Positions 1 through 6,635 of a DNA stretch of 11,421 nt are shown here, piece after piece. The notes below the pieces were generated by a model. The model was not told the origin of the DNA. It saw nothing but the letters and a program-made list of their open reading frames with translations, and did not search any database. The stretch's first letter is position 1. Each line of letters begins with the position of its first letter. This DNA comes from Planctomycetota bacterium (GTDB taxonomy: Bacteria; Planctomycetota; Phycisphaerae; Phycisphaerales; SM1A02). Location: NCBI GenBank assembly GCA_027295435.1, contig JAPUKX010000074.1:1-11421 (forward strand), read 5' to 3'. Both the position numbers and the translations under genes were made by a program.

Positions 1-2
1 GG

Positions 3-158
3 CCGGCGGCGGTGCGCGTCGCCGAGGCGCTGCTCGAAGCCGACCGGCGCGAAGAGGCGCGGATGTGGTACGAGCACGCCAGGCTCGCCGCCCCGGAGGC
101 GCCGCAGGTCAGGTCGCTGGCCGAGTCGTTTGAGAAGAAGGCGGGCGAATCGCGGTGA
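3..158 (+). CDS. C-terminal fragment of a TPR-like protein
   Basis: An open frame enters from the left edge and ends at TGA 156-158, giving about 51 residues. The fragment reads RVAEALLEADRREEARMWYE followed by HARLAAPEAP. This has the spacing of a tetratricopeptide repeat: small residues in helix A, Tyr and Ala in helix B, and a closing Pro. A charged tail ending KKAGESR follows. TPRs are protein-interaction scaffolds, but the fragment is too short to name a function. The start lies outside the window. The gene converges on the minus-strand dehydrogenase that ends at 257. The frame and the TPR-like pattern are seen directly; that the whole protein is a TPR protein is inferred. Confidence 0.55.
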   Translation, partial: PAAVRVAEALLEADRREEARMWYEHARLAAPEAPQVRSLAESFEKKAGESR

Positions 159-163
159 AACAT

Positions 164-182
164 GAGCGTCGCCGGGACGCTC
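164..182 (+). terminator. Hairpin after the TPR-like gene, possible 3' end
   Basis: GAGCGTC (164-170) and GACGCTC (176-182) are perfect 7-bp inverted arms around a 5-base loop. They lie just downstream of the TGA at 156-158. No T-run follows, so this is not a classical intrinsic terminator. It may still mark the mRNA end between two converging genes. Confidence 0.3.
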
Positions 183-185
183 GCG

Positions 186-217
186 GCGGGGCAAGCTCGC
201 AGCGGGGCAAGCCCGCT
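186..217. repeat. Two tandem 16-bp units
   Basis: The unit GCGGGGCAAGCTCGCA (186-201) is followed directly by GCGGGGCAAGCCCGCT (202-217), with two mismatches. It lies in the 98-base gap between two converging genes. No function is evident; replication slippage is a sufficient explanation. Confidence 0.6.
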
Positions 218-227
218 CGCGAAACGG

Positions 228-252
228 CCTGATCCCTGACTCCTGACTCCTG
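228..252. repeat. Heptamer tandem repeat, unit CCTGACT
   Basis: The stretch consists of CCTGATC, CCTGACT, CCTGACT and then CCTG, about 3.6 units of 7 bp. It ends 4 bases before the stop codon of the dehydrogenase gene (257-259 on the minus strand). It is a short intergenic microsatellite with no visible role. Confidence 0.6.
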
Positions 253-256
253 CGCT

Positions 257-1018
257 CTATGCCAGCCAGCGGCCCCCGTCGAGGCGAAGAACCTCGCCGG
301 TGATATACACGGCTTCGAGGATCAGCCACCGAACCACCGCGGCGGCATCCTGGGGGGTGCCGGGTCGGCCCAGGGGGATACGCCGTTCGTAAGCCGCAAC
401 CTCATCGGGATCGGTATCGTCCGGCCAGGCAATCACGCCGGGAGCGATGGCGTTCACGCGGACGGTGGGGGCCATATCGCGTGCAAGGCTGTGGACCATC
501 TGAGTCATGGCGGCCTTGGCCATGGCGTAGGCGGCGAAGTTCTTCAAGGGCCGGCCGAGCACGTGGATGTCGCTGAAGCACACCACCGCGCCCCCTCCGG
601 GAAGCGGCGACCGGCTGAGCTGCTCGTTGAGAGCCTGCGTCAGCAGCAGAGGAGCCAAGGCATTGACGCGATAGTGGTCAAGGGCGTGCTCGGCCGTGAT
701 CGATCCGAACGGGGACGAGCCATAGGACGACGCGTTGTGGACCACGGCGTCGATGCGCGGCAAGGCACGTAGCGTTCGTCCAAGCTGCTCAACTTCATCG
801 GGAACATTGAGATCAACCTGAAAGCGTTGGCAGTCGATCAAGGCTGCGGAATCTTCCGCGGCCGCAATCGCCAGGGAGACGGTCTTGCTCGCCTCAGCCT
901 CACTGTGGTGGTAGGTCAGGGCGAGATCAAACCCATAGCGGGCCAACTCCACGGCGACGGCCCGCCCTACCCGCCGGCCCGCTCCAGTCACCACGGCTAC
1001 AGGCCGTGCGGCGCTCAC
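257..1018 (-). CDS. Short-chain dehydrogenase/reductase, pteridine-reductase/FolM-like
   Basis: This 253-residue protein has the usual length of a classical SDR. The N-terminal Rossmann motif TGAGRRVG (about residues 11-18) carries arginines in the TGx3RxG form of PTR1/FolM-type enzymes, which points to NADPH. HNASSYG near residue 94 replaces the usual NNAG and matches the NAS form of pteridine reductases. The catalytic Ser lies in CFSDIH, and YAMAK supplies the Tyr and Lys. The C-terminus GEVLRLDGGRWLA is typical of the family. The likely role is cytosolic NADPH-dependent reduction of a pterin or other carbonyl/imine substrate; the substrate is inferred only from these motifs. The start is GTG 1018-1016, preceded by AGAGGA with a 9-base spacer. 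It overlaps the stop of the upstream membrane-protein gene as GTGA, which suggests translational coupling. The stop is TAG. A generic SDR of another specificity cannot be excluded. Confidence 0.85.
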   Translation of the reverse strand: MSAARPVAVVTGAGRRVGRAVAVELARYGFDLALTYHHSEAEASKTVSLAIAAAEDSAALIDCQRFQVDLNVPDEVEQLGRTLRALPRIDAVVHNASSYGSSPFGSITAEHALDHYRVNALAPLLLTQALNEQLSRSPLPGGGAVVCFSDIHVLGRPLKNFAAYAMAKAAMTQMVHSLARDMAPTVRVNAIAPGVIAWPDDTDPDEVAAYERRIPLGRPGTPQDAAAVVRWLILEAVYITGEVLRLDGGRWLA

Positions 1019-1242
1019 GCGGGCCCGTCCTCTGGAGGGTCAGGGGAGGCCGCTGCGGGCGGCTCCATCCTCCTGCCTGCTTCGCGCCATGGGTCGGGCA
1101 GGGTTGGTGATGCACCGTCATGGCGCCTGCGCTGCCGCCGACGATAAGACCGAGTCAATACGACCACGCCGACGAAGAATACCCCGAGCAACAATACGAT
1201 TGTTCCTAAGAGAACCAGCGCGGACAGAACCGATACGTCCAT
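1015..1242 (-). CDS. Small single-pass membrane protein
   Basis: The 75-residue protein starts MDVSVLSALVLLGTIVLLLG. One hydrophobic helix spans about residues 5-29. A strongly basic stretch, RSYRRRQRRRH, follows, so the C-terminus is predicted to be cytoplasmic. The tail is rich in Pro, Ala and Glu. The frame stays open upstream to 1389, but the extension is not membrane-like, so the Met at 1242 fits best. No good Shine-Dalgarno precedes it. Its TGA overlaps the GTG of the SDR gene by 4 bases, so the two form an operon. I do not recognise a family. The tail could bind something at the membrane, but no function can be assigned. That it is a real gene rests on the helix, the positive-inside pattern and the coupled overlap. 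Confidence 0.6.
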   Translation of the reverse strand: MDVSVLSALVLLGTIVLLLGVFFVGVVVLTRSYRRRQRRRHDGASPTLPDPWREAGRRMEPPAAASPDPPEDGPA

Positions 1243-1251
1243 GGAGCCAGT

Positions 1252-1257
1252 AGTATA
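1252..1257 (-). promoter_or_regulatory. Possible -10 box for the membrane protein/SDR operon
   Basis: On the minus strand the hexamer TATACT (5 of 6 matches to TATAAT) ends 9 bases before the ATG at 1242. Transcription would then start at or within a few bases of the ATG, giving a leaderless or nearly leaderless mRNA. That would agree with the missing ribosome-binding site. There is no clear -35 box. This is inference from one hexamer. Confidence 0.2.
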
Positions 1258-1460
1258 GTTAGAGCTCTTCGGGCAGCCGCGGGGCTCCAGCAAAGTGCCC
1301 AGCCTACCACGCTTGACGAGGTGCCCAGATGGGACTATGGCAGACGTTATCGGAGAATGCAGGCGGAACTCCTCCTGCCAGCCTACCACCAGCCGGAACC
1401 GCTGGGCTAATCTGGTGAAGGAATCTGCAGTGATGGTCGATGCGCAACCGATGCCCGCCT

Positions 1461-1484
1461 TTATCGTGCCACGTTATCGTGCCA
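1461..1484. repeat. 11-bp direct repeat upstream of the S41 protease
   Basis: TTATCGTGCCA occurs at 1461-1471 and again, perfectly, at 1474-1484, a 13-base period. It lies 70-93 bases before the protease start. Repeated sites at nearly one helical turn can be regulator-binding sites, but nothing else supports an operator here. Confidence 0.35.
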
Positions 1485-1553
1485 TTGGTTCCTTCCCGAT
1501 GCACCCACCGGCGAATCGTGGACGTACAGAACCATCAGAGCGAAAGGGGTGAT

Positions 1554-3803
1554 GTGAAGACGACGCAAATCAGCCTTGACAGCCGTGTTTTGATCGTCGC
1601 AGTCTGCGTATGGGGAGCATGCGTTTGCCCGCTCAACGCTCAGGACGAGCAGCTGACGATCGAGCGGTGGTCGGAGCTGGTCTGGGAATCGGCCAGCCAG
1701 GGTGATCGCGGGGCACTGGAGACATACCTGAAGCAGATCCCGGAGCGGGCAGAGAACGAAGACGCCAAGCGGCTCCGCGCGTCCCTGGACCAACATGATC
1801 GCAACTTGCGGGATGGACTGGCGACCAGGAGAACGGACCGCGCTGATGCACGCGAACGGATGCGCACCCATTTGGCAGCGGACAAGATCTCCCAGGCGTT
1901 GACGACGGCGGTCGAGGTGCAGACCCTCAGCGACGATCTGGAAGCTGTTCTGGATGATCCGGAGATTGCCCAGGTCGTCACTCGGGCCAAGGCCCAGATT
2001 CCCATCGCCCGGCGCGACGGCGACTGGTTGTTGGCCTACGAGCTGCTCTACAGGCTCAACGTGCTCTATGAGCACACGAGCGAATACGAGGAGGAACTTG
2101 ATCGCACCAACCGCAGGCTGGTGCTGTTGTCCAATTACGCGCCCCAGCGCATGCACGAGCTGCGCAGCCGCCAAGCCCAGCGCTTTGGCGAGAAGCCATT
2201 GGACGAGTTCAACCCCCGGCGGACCGAGGATTGGAAGCTTCGGCTGCATGACATCAACCATCGGATGGTCAAGGAGGCGCTGCGGGCGGCAGCCAGGGAC
2301 CACATTGAAGCCGACGGCAACGGCTGGCGGCCGCTGCTGAACGGAGCGTTGCAAGCGCTCAAGATGCTCGCCACCATGCCCGCCCTCGCGGAAACCTACC
2401 CCAACCTTCAGAATGCCGAGAAGCGCAACGACTGGATTGATTTTCTCGACCAGAAGCTGCTTTGGCTAGACGATATGTCCGACCGCGAGCTGAGGAAGGA
2501 TCAAGGGTACTGGAAATGTTCCGGATTGCTCAACGCTGTGGTGGAGAAATCACGGGAAACGATCCAACTGCCCAACGAGGTGCTCTACCGGGAGTTCGGC
2601 GACGGCGCGATGCGCGCGCTCGATGAATACTCCGAGATCATCTGGCCGAACAAGCTCCGCCGGTTCAAGCAATCCACGCAGGGAAGCTTCGTAGGAGTGG
2701 GGATCCTGATTCGTCACGACGAGAAGCGCCAGATCAATGTCGTGAATCCACTCGAAGGCACTCCGGCATATTTCGCCGGCATCAAACCGAACGACCGCAT
2801 CGCGGAGGTGGACGGCGTATCTACCGTTGGCTGGAGTCTCAACGATGCGGTGGACAAGATCACCGGCCGCAAGGGCACGACGGTTGAGCTCGGCATCCGC
2901 CGGGAGGGCGCTCAAGACATCATTCGCTTCCCGATCACGCGCGACGTCATCAAGATCAGATCGGTCAAGGGCTGGTGGAAGACGGGGCTGGACGACGACG
3001 GCAAGCCGCGATGGGATTGGTTCATCGATCCGGATACTCGCATCGCCTATATCCGCCTCACCGCGTTCAATGAAGACACTTATAAGGATCTGAACGAGGC
3101 ATGGGATCAGATCAGGGAGGATGGCCGGCCAAACGGGCTGATTCTTGATCTTCGCTACAACCCCGGCGGCCTGCTCCCCTCAGCAGTGGACGTGAGCAAC
3201 ATGTTTGTCCGTGACGGCGTCATCGTCTCCGGCGAAACGAAGGACCAGGAGCAGGCCTGGCCCGATCGACGGGCCGACCCTCGCAAGGCCGCGATGGCCG
3301 GGCTCCCCACCGTGGTGCTCATCAATCAGGGCTCCGCCAGCGCCAGTGAGATCGTGGCGGGTTGTCTTCAGGCCCACCGGGCTGCGGTCGTTGTTGGGAA
3401 GCGCAGTTTCGGCAAAGGCAGCGTGCAGACGGTGCACCGCATCGCTCAAGAGGCGAGGTTGAAGCTCACGACACAGTACTACCGCCTGCCGAAGACCAAG
3501 GAGCAACGCGAGCGCGGCGAGAAGGGGCGCCTCGTTCACCGCCGACCCGGAGCCAAGGATTGGGGAGTGGATCCCGATATCGTCGTGGACACGACACCCC
3601 AGCAGATCAAGGCCGCCTATGATCTACGGCAGGCGGCCGACATCCTTCGCGAGGACGACCCGGTGCAAGCTGATGGGCGCCCCGACATCACTGATCTGCT
3701 CACCAAGGGACTCGATCCGCAGCTTGAAACGGCGCTATTGATCCTGCAGGCCAGGGCGTTGGGAACCGCCGCGACCGATACCAGGCGCGCGATGGCAAAC
3801 TAG
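1554..3803 (+). CDS. Secreted PDZ-S41 family C-terminal processing protease
   Basis: The protein has 749 residues if started at GTG 1554, which is preceded by AAAGGGG and a 4-base gap. Starting there puts a signal peptide at the N-terminus: Lys/Arg n-region, hydrophobic core VLIVAVCVWGACVCPL, likely cleavage LNA/QDE after residue 29. The frame continues upstream to 1440, but that part is not signal-like. Residues 30-365 are charged and helical with no recognised domain. A PDZ domain follows (about 370-465, with GSFVGVGI and GIKPNDRIAEVDG). The S41 core (about 490-685) contains DLRYNPGG, GSASASEI and FGKGSVQT. By alignment to Prc/CtpA the nucleophile is Ser596 and the general base Lys621. The position matching Asp441 of E. 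coli Prc is Ala607. Such proteases cut periplasmic or cell-surface proteins near C-termini. At 749 residues it is much longer than CtpA and nearer Prc in length. It lies 150 bases upstream of pdhA on the same strand, with no obvious functional link. Confidence 0.9.
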   Translation: MKTTQISLDSRVLIVAVCVWGACVCPLNAQDEQLTIERWSELVWESASQGDRGALETYLKQIPERAENEDAKRLRASLDQHDRNLRDGLATRRTDRADARERMRTHLAADKISQALTTAVEVQTLSDDLEAVLDDPEIAQVVTRAKAQIPIARRDGDWLLAYELLYRLNVLYEHTSEYEEELDRTNRRLVLLSNYAPQRMHELRSRQAQRFGEKPLDEFNPRRTEDWKLRLHDINHRMVKEALRAAARDHIEADGNGWRPLLNGALQALKMLATMPALAETYPNLQNAEKRNDWIDFLDQKLLWLDDMSDRELRKDQGYWKCSGLLNAVVEKSRETIQLPNEVLYREFGDGAMRALDEYSEIIWPNKLRRFKQSTQGSFVGVGILIRHDEKRQINVVNPLEGTPAYFAGIKPNDRIAEVDGVSTVGWSLNDAVDKITGRKGTTVELGIRREGAQDIIRFPITRDVIKIRSVKGWWKTGLDDDGKPRWDWFIDPDTRIAYIRLTAFNEDTYKDLNEAWDQIREDGRPNGLILDLRYNPGGLLPSAVDVSNMFVRDGVIVSGETKDQEQAWPDRRADPRKAAMAGLPTVVLINQGSASASEIVAGCLQAHRAAVVVGKRSFGKGSVQTVHRIAQEARLKLTTQYYRLPKTKEQRERGEKGRLVHRRPGAKDWGVDPDIVVDTTPQQIKAAYDLRQAADILREDDPVQADGRPDITDLLTKGLDPQLETALLILQARALGTAATDTRRAMAN

Positions 3804-3953
3804 TCACCCGGCAGCGGCAATCGGCCGATAATAGTGTCGGCAGCCTCGGCGGTTGCTTGTCGCAGGCGAGGAGCTTCGAAGCGACGTAGGGACAGTGACC
3901 GCATCGCGCTGGTGGGCTATTCTGATGCCGGTGCATTGCTGAGAGACCACTTG

Positions 3954-5051
3954 ATGCCCACGATGGCGACGCCTCCAGCTACCCAAAGGAATCTCGCGGC
4001 CAACCTTCCGGACCAAACCCTGCGGAAATGGCTGCGCGACATGCTGCTGATCCGCGAGTTCGAAGTGCGGTCAATGCAGGCCTATCAGAACCGCAAGATC
4101 GGCGGGTTCCTGCACATCTACATCGGCCAGGAAGCGGTGGCGGTCGGGGTCATTGCTGCCCTGGGCCGTGATGATCCGATCATCACAGCCTACCGCGACC
4201 ATGGACACGCCCTGGCCCGGGGAATGGATCCGAAGCACTGCATGGCCGAGATGTTCGGGCGCATCGGGGGCTGCGCCAAAGGCAAGGGCGGTTCGATGCA
4301 TATGTTCGACAAGACGAACCAAATGTTCGGTGGGCACGGGATCGTGGGTGCCCAATGCCCGCTTGGGGTTGGCCTCGCCTTTGCCACCAAGTACCTGGAC
4401 GAAGTGATCAACAGCGGCGCATCCAGCCGTGTCACCACGTGCTTTCTCGGCGACGGCGCGCTGAATCAGGGCGCCTTCCACGAGGCGATGAATCTGGCGG
4501 GGATTCTCGACTTGCCAATTGTCTTCGTCTGCGAGAACAACGGCTATTCCATGGGCACGTCCGTCGACCGCGGCACCACCATGGCTCATCAGATCACCGC
4601 CAAGGCGTTGGCCTACGGCATCGAACACGCTTCTATCGACGGTATGGACGTGATGACAGTCTATGACGGCGTGAAGCCGGTCGTCGATCGGTGCAGGGAA
4701 ACATCTCGGCCGGCCTTCCTGGAGCTGCGAACCTACCGCTACAAAGGCCACTCGATGTCCGACCCCCGCAAGTACCGCACGAAGGAGCAGGAGCAGCAGT
4801 ACGAGGCGGCGGATCCCATCGACAGGCTTGCCAACTTCCTCATGACGCAGCACAACCTGGCGCAGAAGGAATATGACGCGCTGGTCAAGGAGATTCGCGC
4901 GCAGGTTCGCGAGGCGATCAAGTGGGCTGAGGCGTCGCCGCCGCCCGGATCCGAGGAGCTTTACACGGACGTCTACGCCGACGTGTGGGGGCCGTACCTC
5001 GGCACAAGCCAGCCGCCGATGCTCGATGAGACCCAACAGGACCAAGCGTAG
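3954..5051 (+). CDS. pdhA: Pyruvate dehydrogenase E1 component, alpha subunit
   Basis: The 365-residue product is the thiamine-diphosphate-binding alpha subunit of the alpha2beta2 E1 that decarboxylates pyruvate and acetylates the lipoyl group of E2. The ThDP/Mg motif runs from GDGALNQG (166-173) to ENN (194-196). The conserved loop YRYKGHSMSDP (261-271) is followed by KYRTKEQ. Early E1 alpha hallmarks are GFLHIYIGQEA and TAYRDHGHALARG. The sequence is of pyruvate rather than branched-chain type. The start chosen is ATG 3954, with GAGAG 8 bases upstream. ATG 3963 is an alternative. The open frame reaches back to GTG 3834, but that extension is Arg-rich and unlike E1 alpha. The 150-base gap after the protease has no convincing promoter. 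The gene ends in TAG 1 base before pdhB, so the two subunits are co-translated in one operon. Confidence 0.95.
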   Translation: MPTMATPPATQRNLAANLPDQTLRKWLRDMLLIREFEVRSMQAYQNRKIGGFLHIYIGQEAVAVGVIAALGRDDPIITAYRDHGHALARGMDPKHCMAEMFGRIGGCAKGKGGSMHMFDKTNQMFGGHGIVGAQCPLGVGLAFATKYLDEVINSGASSRVTTCFLGDGALNQGAFHEAMNLAGILDLPIVFVCENNGYSMGTSVDRGTTMAHQITAKALAYGIEHASIDGMDVMTVYDGVKPVVDRCRETSRPAFLELRTYRYKGHSMSDPRKYRTKEQEQQYEAADPIDRLANFLMTQHNLAQKEYDALVKEIRAQVREAIKWAEASPPPGSEELYTDVYADVWGPYLGTSQPPMLDETQQDQA

Positions 5052-5052
5052 C

Positions 5053-6042
5053 ATGAGCACGACCAGGCTGATCGAATTCCGTGACGCCTTGCGAGAAGGG
5101 ATGAGCGAAGAGATGCGCCGCGATCCCTCCGTCTTCCTCATGGGAGAGGAGGTGGCCCAATACCAAGGGGCCTACAAGGTCAGCCGAGGCATGCTCCAGG
5201 AGTTCGGCCCGCAGCGGGTGATCGACACGCCCATTTCCGAATCGGGGTTCGCCGGGTTGGGCATCGGCGCGGCCATGATGGGCCTGCGCCCGATCATTGA
5301 GTTCATGAGCTGGTCTTTCAGCCTGGTCGCTGCGGATCAGATCCTCAACAACGCCCCAAAGATGCTGTACATGTCCGGCGGCCAGTTCAAGGTCCCTATC
5401 GTCTATCGGGGTAACAACGGAGCCGGCGGCCAGCTCGGCTCCACGCACTCCTGGTCTGTTGAGTCGATGTACGCCAACGTCCCGGGCTTGAAAATAGCCA
5501 TCCCATTTGATCCCTATGATGCCAAGGGCCTGATCAAGACGGCCATCCGCGATGACAATCCGGTGTTCTTCCTCGAATCGGAACGGCTGCTTTCGGTCAA
5601 GGGAGATGTCCCCGAAGCCGAGTACCTGATTCCGTTGGGCCAGGCCACCGTCCGCCGCACCGGCAGCGACTGCACAATTGTCAGCTTCGGCCGGCCGTTG
5701 TATTTCTGCATGGAAGCGGCCGAGACGCTGGCATCGGACGGGATCGATTGCGAGGTGATCGACGGCCGAACGATCCGCCCCCTGGACATAGAAACGATCG
5801 TCCGGTCGGTGTGCAAGACCAACTGCTGCGTCGTGGTCGATCAGTCATGGCCTTTTGCGTCGATCGCGGCGGAGGTCGCCGCCCAGGTCCATGAGCGCTG
5901 CTTCGACGACCTGGATCACCACGTCGTTCGCGTGCATAGCGACGATGTCCCACCGGCATATGCCTACAACCTGGAGCAGGAGATGCTTCCCAACGCGCGC
6001 AAGATCTGCGAAGCGGTTCGCACCGTGACGTACAACGCGTAA
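5053..6042 (+). CDS. pdhB: Pyruvate dehydrogenase E1 component, beta subunit
   Basis: The 329-residue product has the usual PdhB length. It pairs with E1 alpha to complete the ThDP active site and docks the E1 tetramer on E2. Family motifs are GEEVAQYQGAYKVSRG (31-46), DTPISESGFAGLGIGAAM (58-75, with the active-site Glu63 position), RGNNGAGGQLGSTHS (119-133, with the conserved His132), and IDGRTIRPLD near residue 240. The start is ATG 5053, one base after the pdhA stop, with AGGA 11 bases upstream inside the end of pdhA. The frame is open upstream within pdhA, but homology begins at MSTTRLIEFRDALREGM. All key residues appear present. The TAA stop overlaps the first base of a strong hairpin. 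Confidence 0.95.
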   Translation: MSTTRLIEFRDALREGMSEEMRRDPSVFLMGEEVAQYQGAYKVSRGMLQEFGPQRVIDTPISESGFAGLGIGAAMMGLRPIIEFMSWSFSLVAADQILNNAPKMLYMSGGQFKVPIVYRGNNGAGGQLGSTHSWSVESMYANVPGLKIAIPFDPYDAKGLIKTAIRDDNPVFFLESERLLSVKGDVPEAEYLIPLGQATVRRTGSDCTIVSFGRPLYFCMEAAETLASDGIDCEVIDGRTIRPLDIETIVRSVCKTNCCVVVDQSWPFASIAAEVAAQVHERCFDDLDHHVVRVHSDDVPPAYAYNLEQEMLPNARKICEAVRTVTYNA

Positions 6043-6069
6043 AGCCCAGGGAAAACTTTCCCTGGGCTT
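6042..6069 (+). other. Strong hairpin between pdhB and the E2 gene
   Basis: AAGCCCAGGGAAA (6042-6054) and TTTCCCTGGGCTT (6057-6069) are perfect 13-base inverted arms with only AC between them. In RNA this would be about a 12-bp stem with a 4-base loop. It begins on the last base of the pdhB stop. There is no T-tract after it on either strand, so it is not a canonical intrinsic terminator. It could protect the pdhAB mRNA 3' end, serve as a processing site, or partly attenuate transcription so that E1 and E2 are made in different amounts. Confidence 0.7.
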
Positions 6070-6104
6070 GCCTCACGTACGCAATCAAACGCGAGACACA
6101 TCCC

Positions 6105-6572
6105 ATGTCCATCGAAATCACCATGCCCCGCCTCTCGGACACGATGGAGCAGGGAACGATCATTAAGTGGAACGTGGCCGAAGGCGATGTGGTTTCGGCC
6201 GGCGACGCGGTTGCGGACATCGAGACCGACAAGGCCACCATGGAGATGCAGGTCTTCGACGACGGGACCATTGCCAGGATTCTCGTCGGTCAAGGGAAGA
6301 TCGTTGACGTCGGCACGGTGATCGCGATCCTGGCCGAGGAAGGTGAAGATCGGGAGAAGGTTGCGGCGACCGTCGCTGCCCAGCCGGCGGTGCGTCGCTC
6401 CAAACACGCTGGTGCCCAACCACCGCCCGCTGCTGATCCCGACAAGTCAACTGTGACGGCCACCGCAACGGCCTCATCGACGACCCAGGCGCCTGCGCCG
6501 CCGCCGCAACGCGAAACCGCCGGTGACGGGCGTGTTCGCTTGAGCCCCGTCGCTCGCCGCCTCGCCCTGTAG
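6105..6572 (+). CDS. pdhC: Dihydrolipoamide acetyltransferase (E2), N-terminal part up to an in-frame amber stop
   Basis: The frame opens at ATG 6105 with a weak ribosome-binding site (GCGAGA). It encodes a lipoyl domain, MPRLSDTMEQGTIIKWN..., with the lipoylated lysine at residue 43 in ETDKATME. A flexible Ala/Pro/Thr linker (about 92-139) and the start of the peripheral-subunit-binding domain follow: VRLSPVARRLAL (144-155). TAG then stops translation at codon 156, the position where E2 proteins normally carry Glu, Lys or similar before His-x-Val-Asp. The 155-residue product would keep the swinging arm but lose E1/E3 docking and the transacetylase. The same frame continues as E2 after the stop. 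This is therefore a broken gene, a read-through gene, or a single-base sequencing error. E2 carries acetyl groups from E1 to CoA and forms the core of the complex. Confidence 0.85.
   Translation: MSIEITMPRLSDTMEQGTIIKWNVAEGDVVSAGDAVADIETDKATMEMQVFDDGTIARILVGQGKIVDVGTVIAILAEEGEDREKVAATVAAQPAVRRSKHAGAQPPPAADPDKSTVTATATASSTTQAPAPPPQRETAGDGRVRLSPVARRLAL
6570..6572 (+). other. In-frame amber codon interrupting the E2 gene
   Basis: Reading in the E2 frame gives CGC CTC GCC CTG TAG CAT GCA (R L A L stop H A). No frameshift is involved, because 6105, 6570 and 6636 are all in one frame. A GAG, AAG or CAG codon would need one base change to become TAG. Other genes here end in TAG, so the codon is not simply reassigned. 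Confidence 0.9.
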
Positions 6573-6635
6573 CATGCAGTCGATGTCAGCGCGCTACAGG
6601 GGTCCGGACCGGGCGGGCGCATCGTCAAGCGCGAC

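Larger units (their letters stand above)
1243..1553. other. Divergent intergenic region
   Basis: This 311-base stretch lies between divergently transcribed operons, and I see no convincing gene in it. It holds a candidate plus-strand promoter: TTGACG at 1313-1318, a 17-base spacer, and a poor -10 TATGGC at 1336-1341. GTGCCCAG occurs at 1295-1302 and 1321-1328. CCAGCCTACCAC occurs at 1299-1310 and 1378-1389. The 11-bp direct repeat listed separately also lies here. Confidence 0.4.

Noticed and set aside
1440..1553. N-terminal extension of the S41 protease to 1440
   Set aside because: It would bury the signal peptide 38 residues inside. GTG 1554 has a strong ribosome-binding site and gives a normal signal peptide.
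1461..2354. 297-codon minus-strand frame opposite the S41 N-terminal region
   Set aside because: It is antisense to a gene with a signal peptide and good ribosome-binding site, and it shows no domain, so it is a shadow.
3834..3953. N-terminal extension of pdhA to GTG 3834
   Set aside because: The added 40 residues are Arg-rich and unlike E1 alpha, and ATG 3954 has a plausible GAGAG upstream.
4071..5141. Long open frame (356 codons) on the minus strand opposite pdhA
   Set aside because: It lies wholly antisense to a clear E1 alpha and the start of E1 beta, and its composition is that of a high-GC shadow frame with no recognisable motif.
6042..6069. Hairpin called as an intrinsic terminator
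   Set aside because: No T-run follows the stem on either strand and E2 continues the operon, so it is listed as a hairpin of unknown role.
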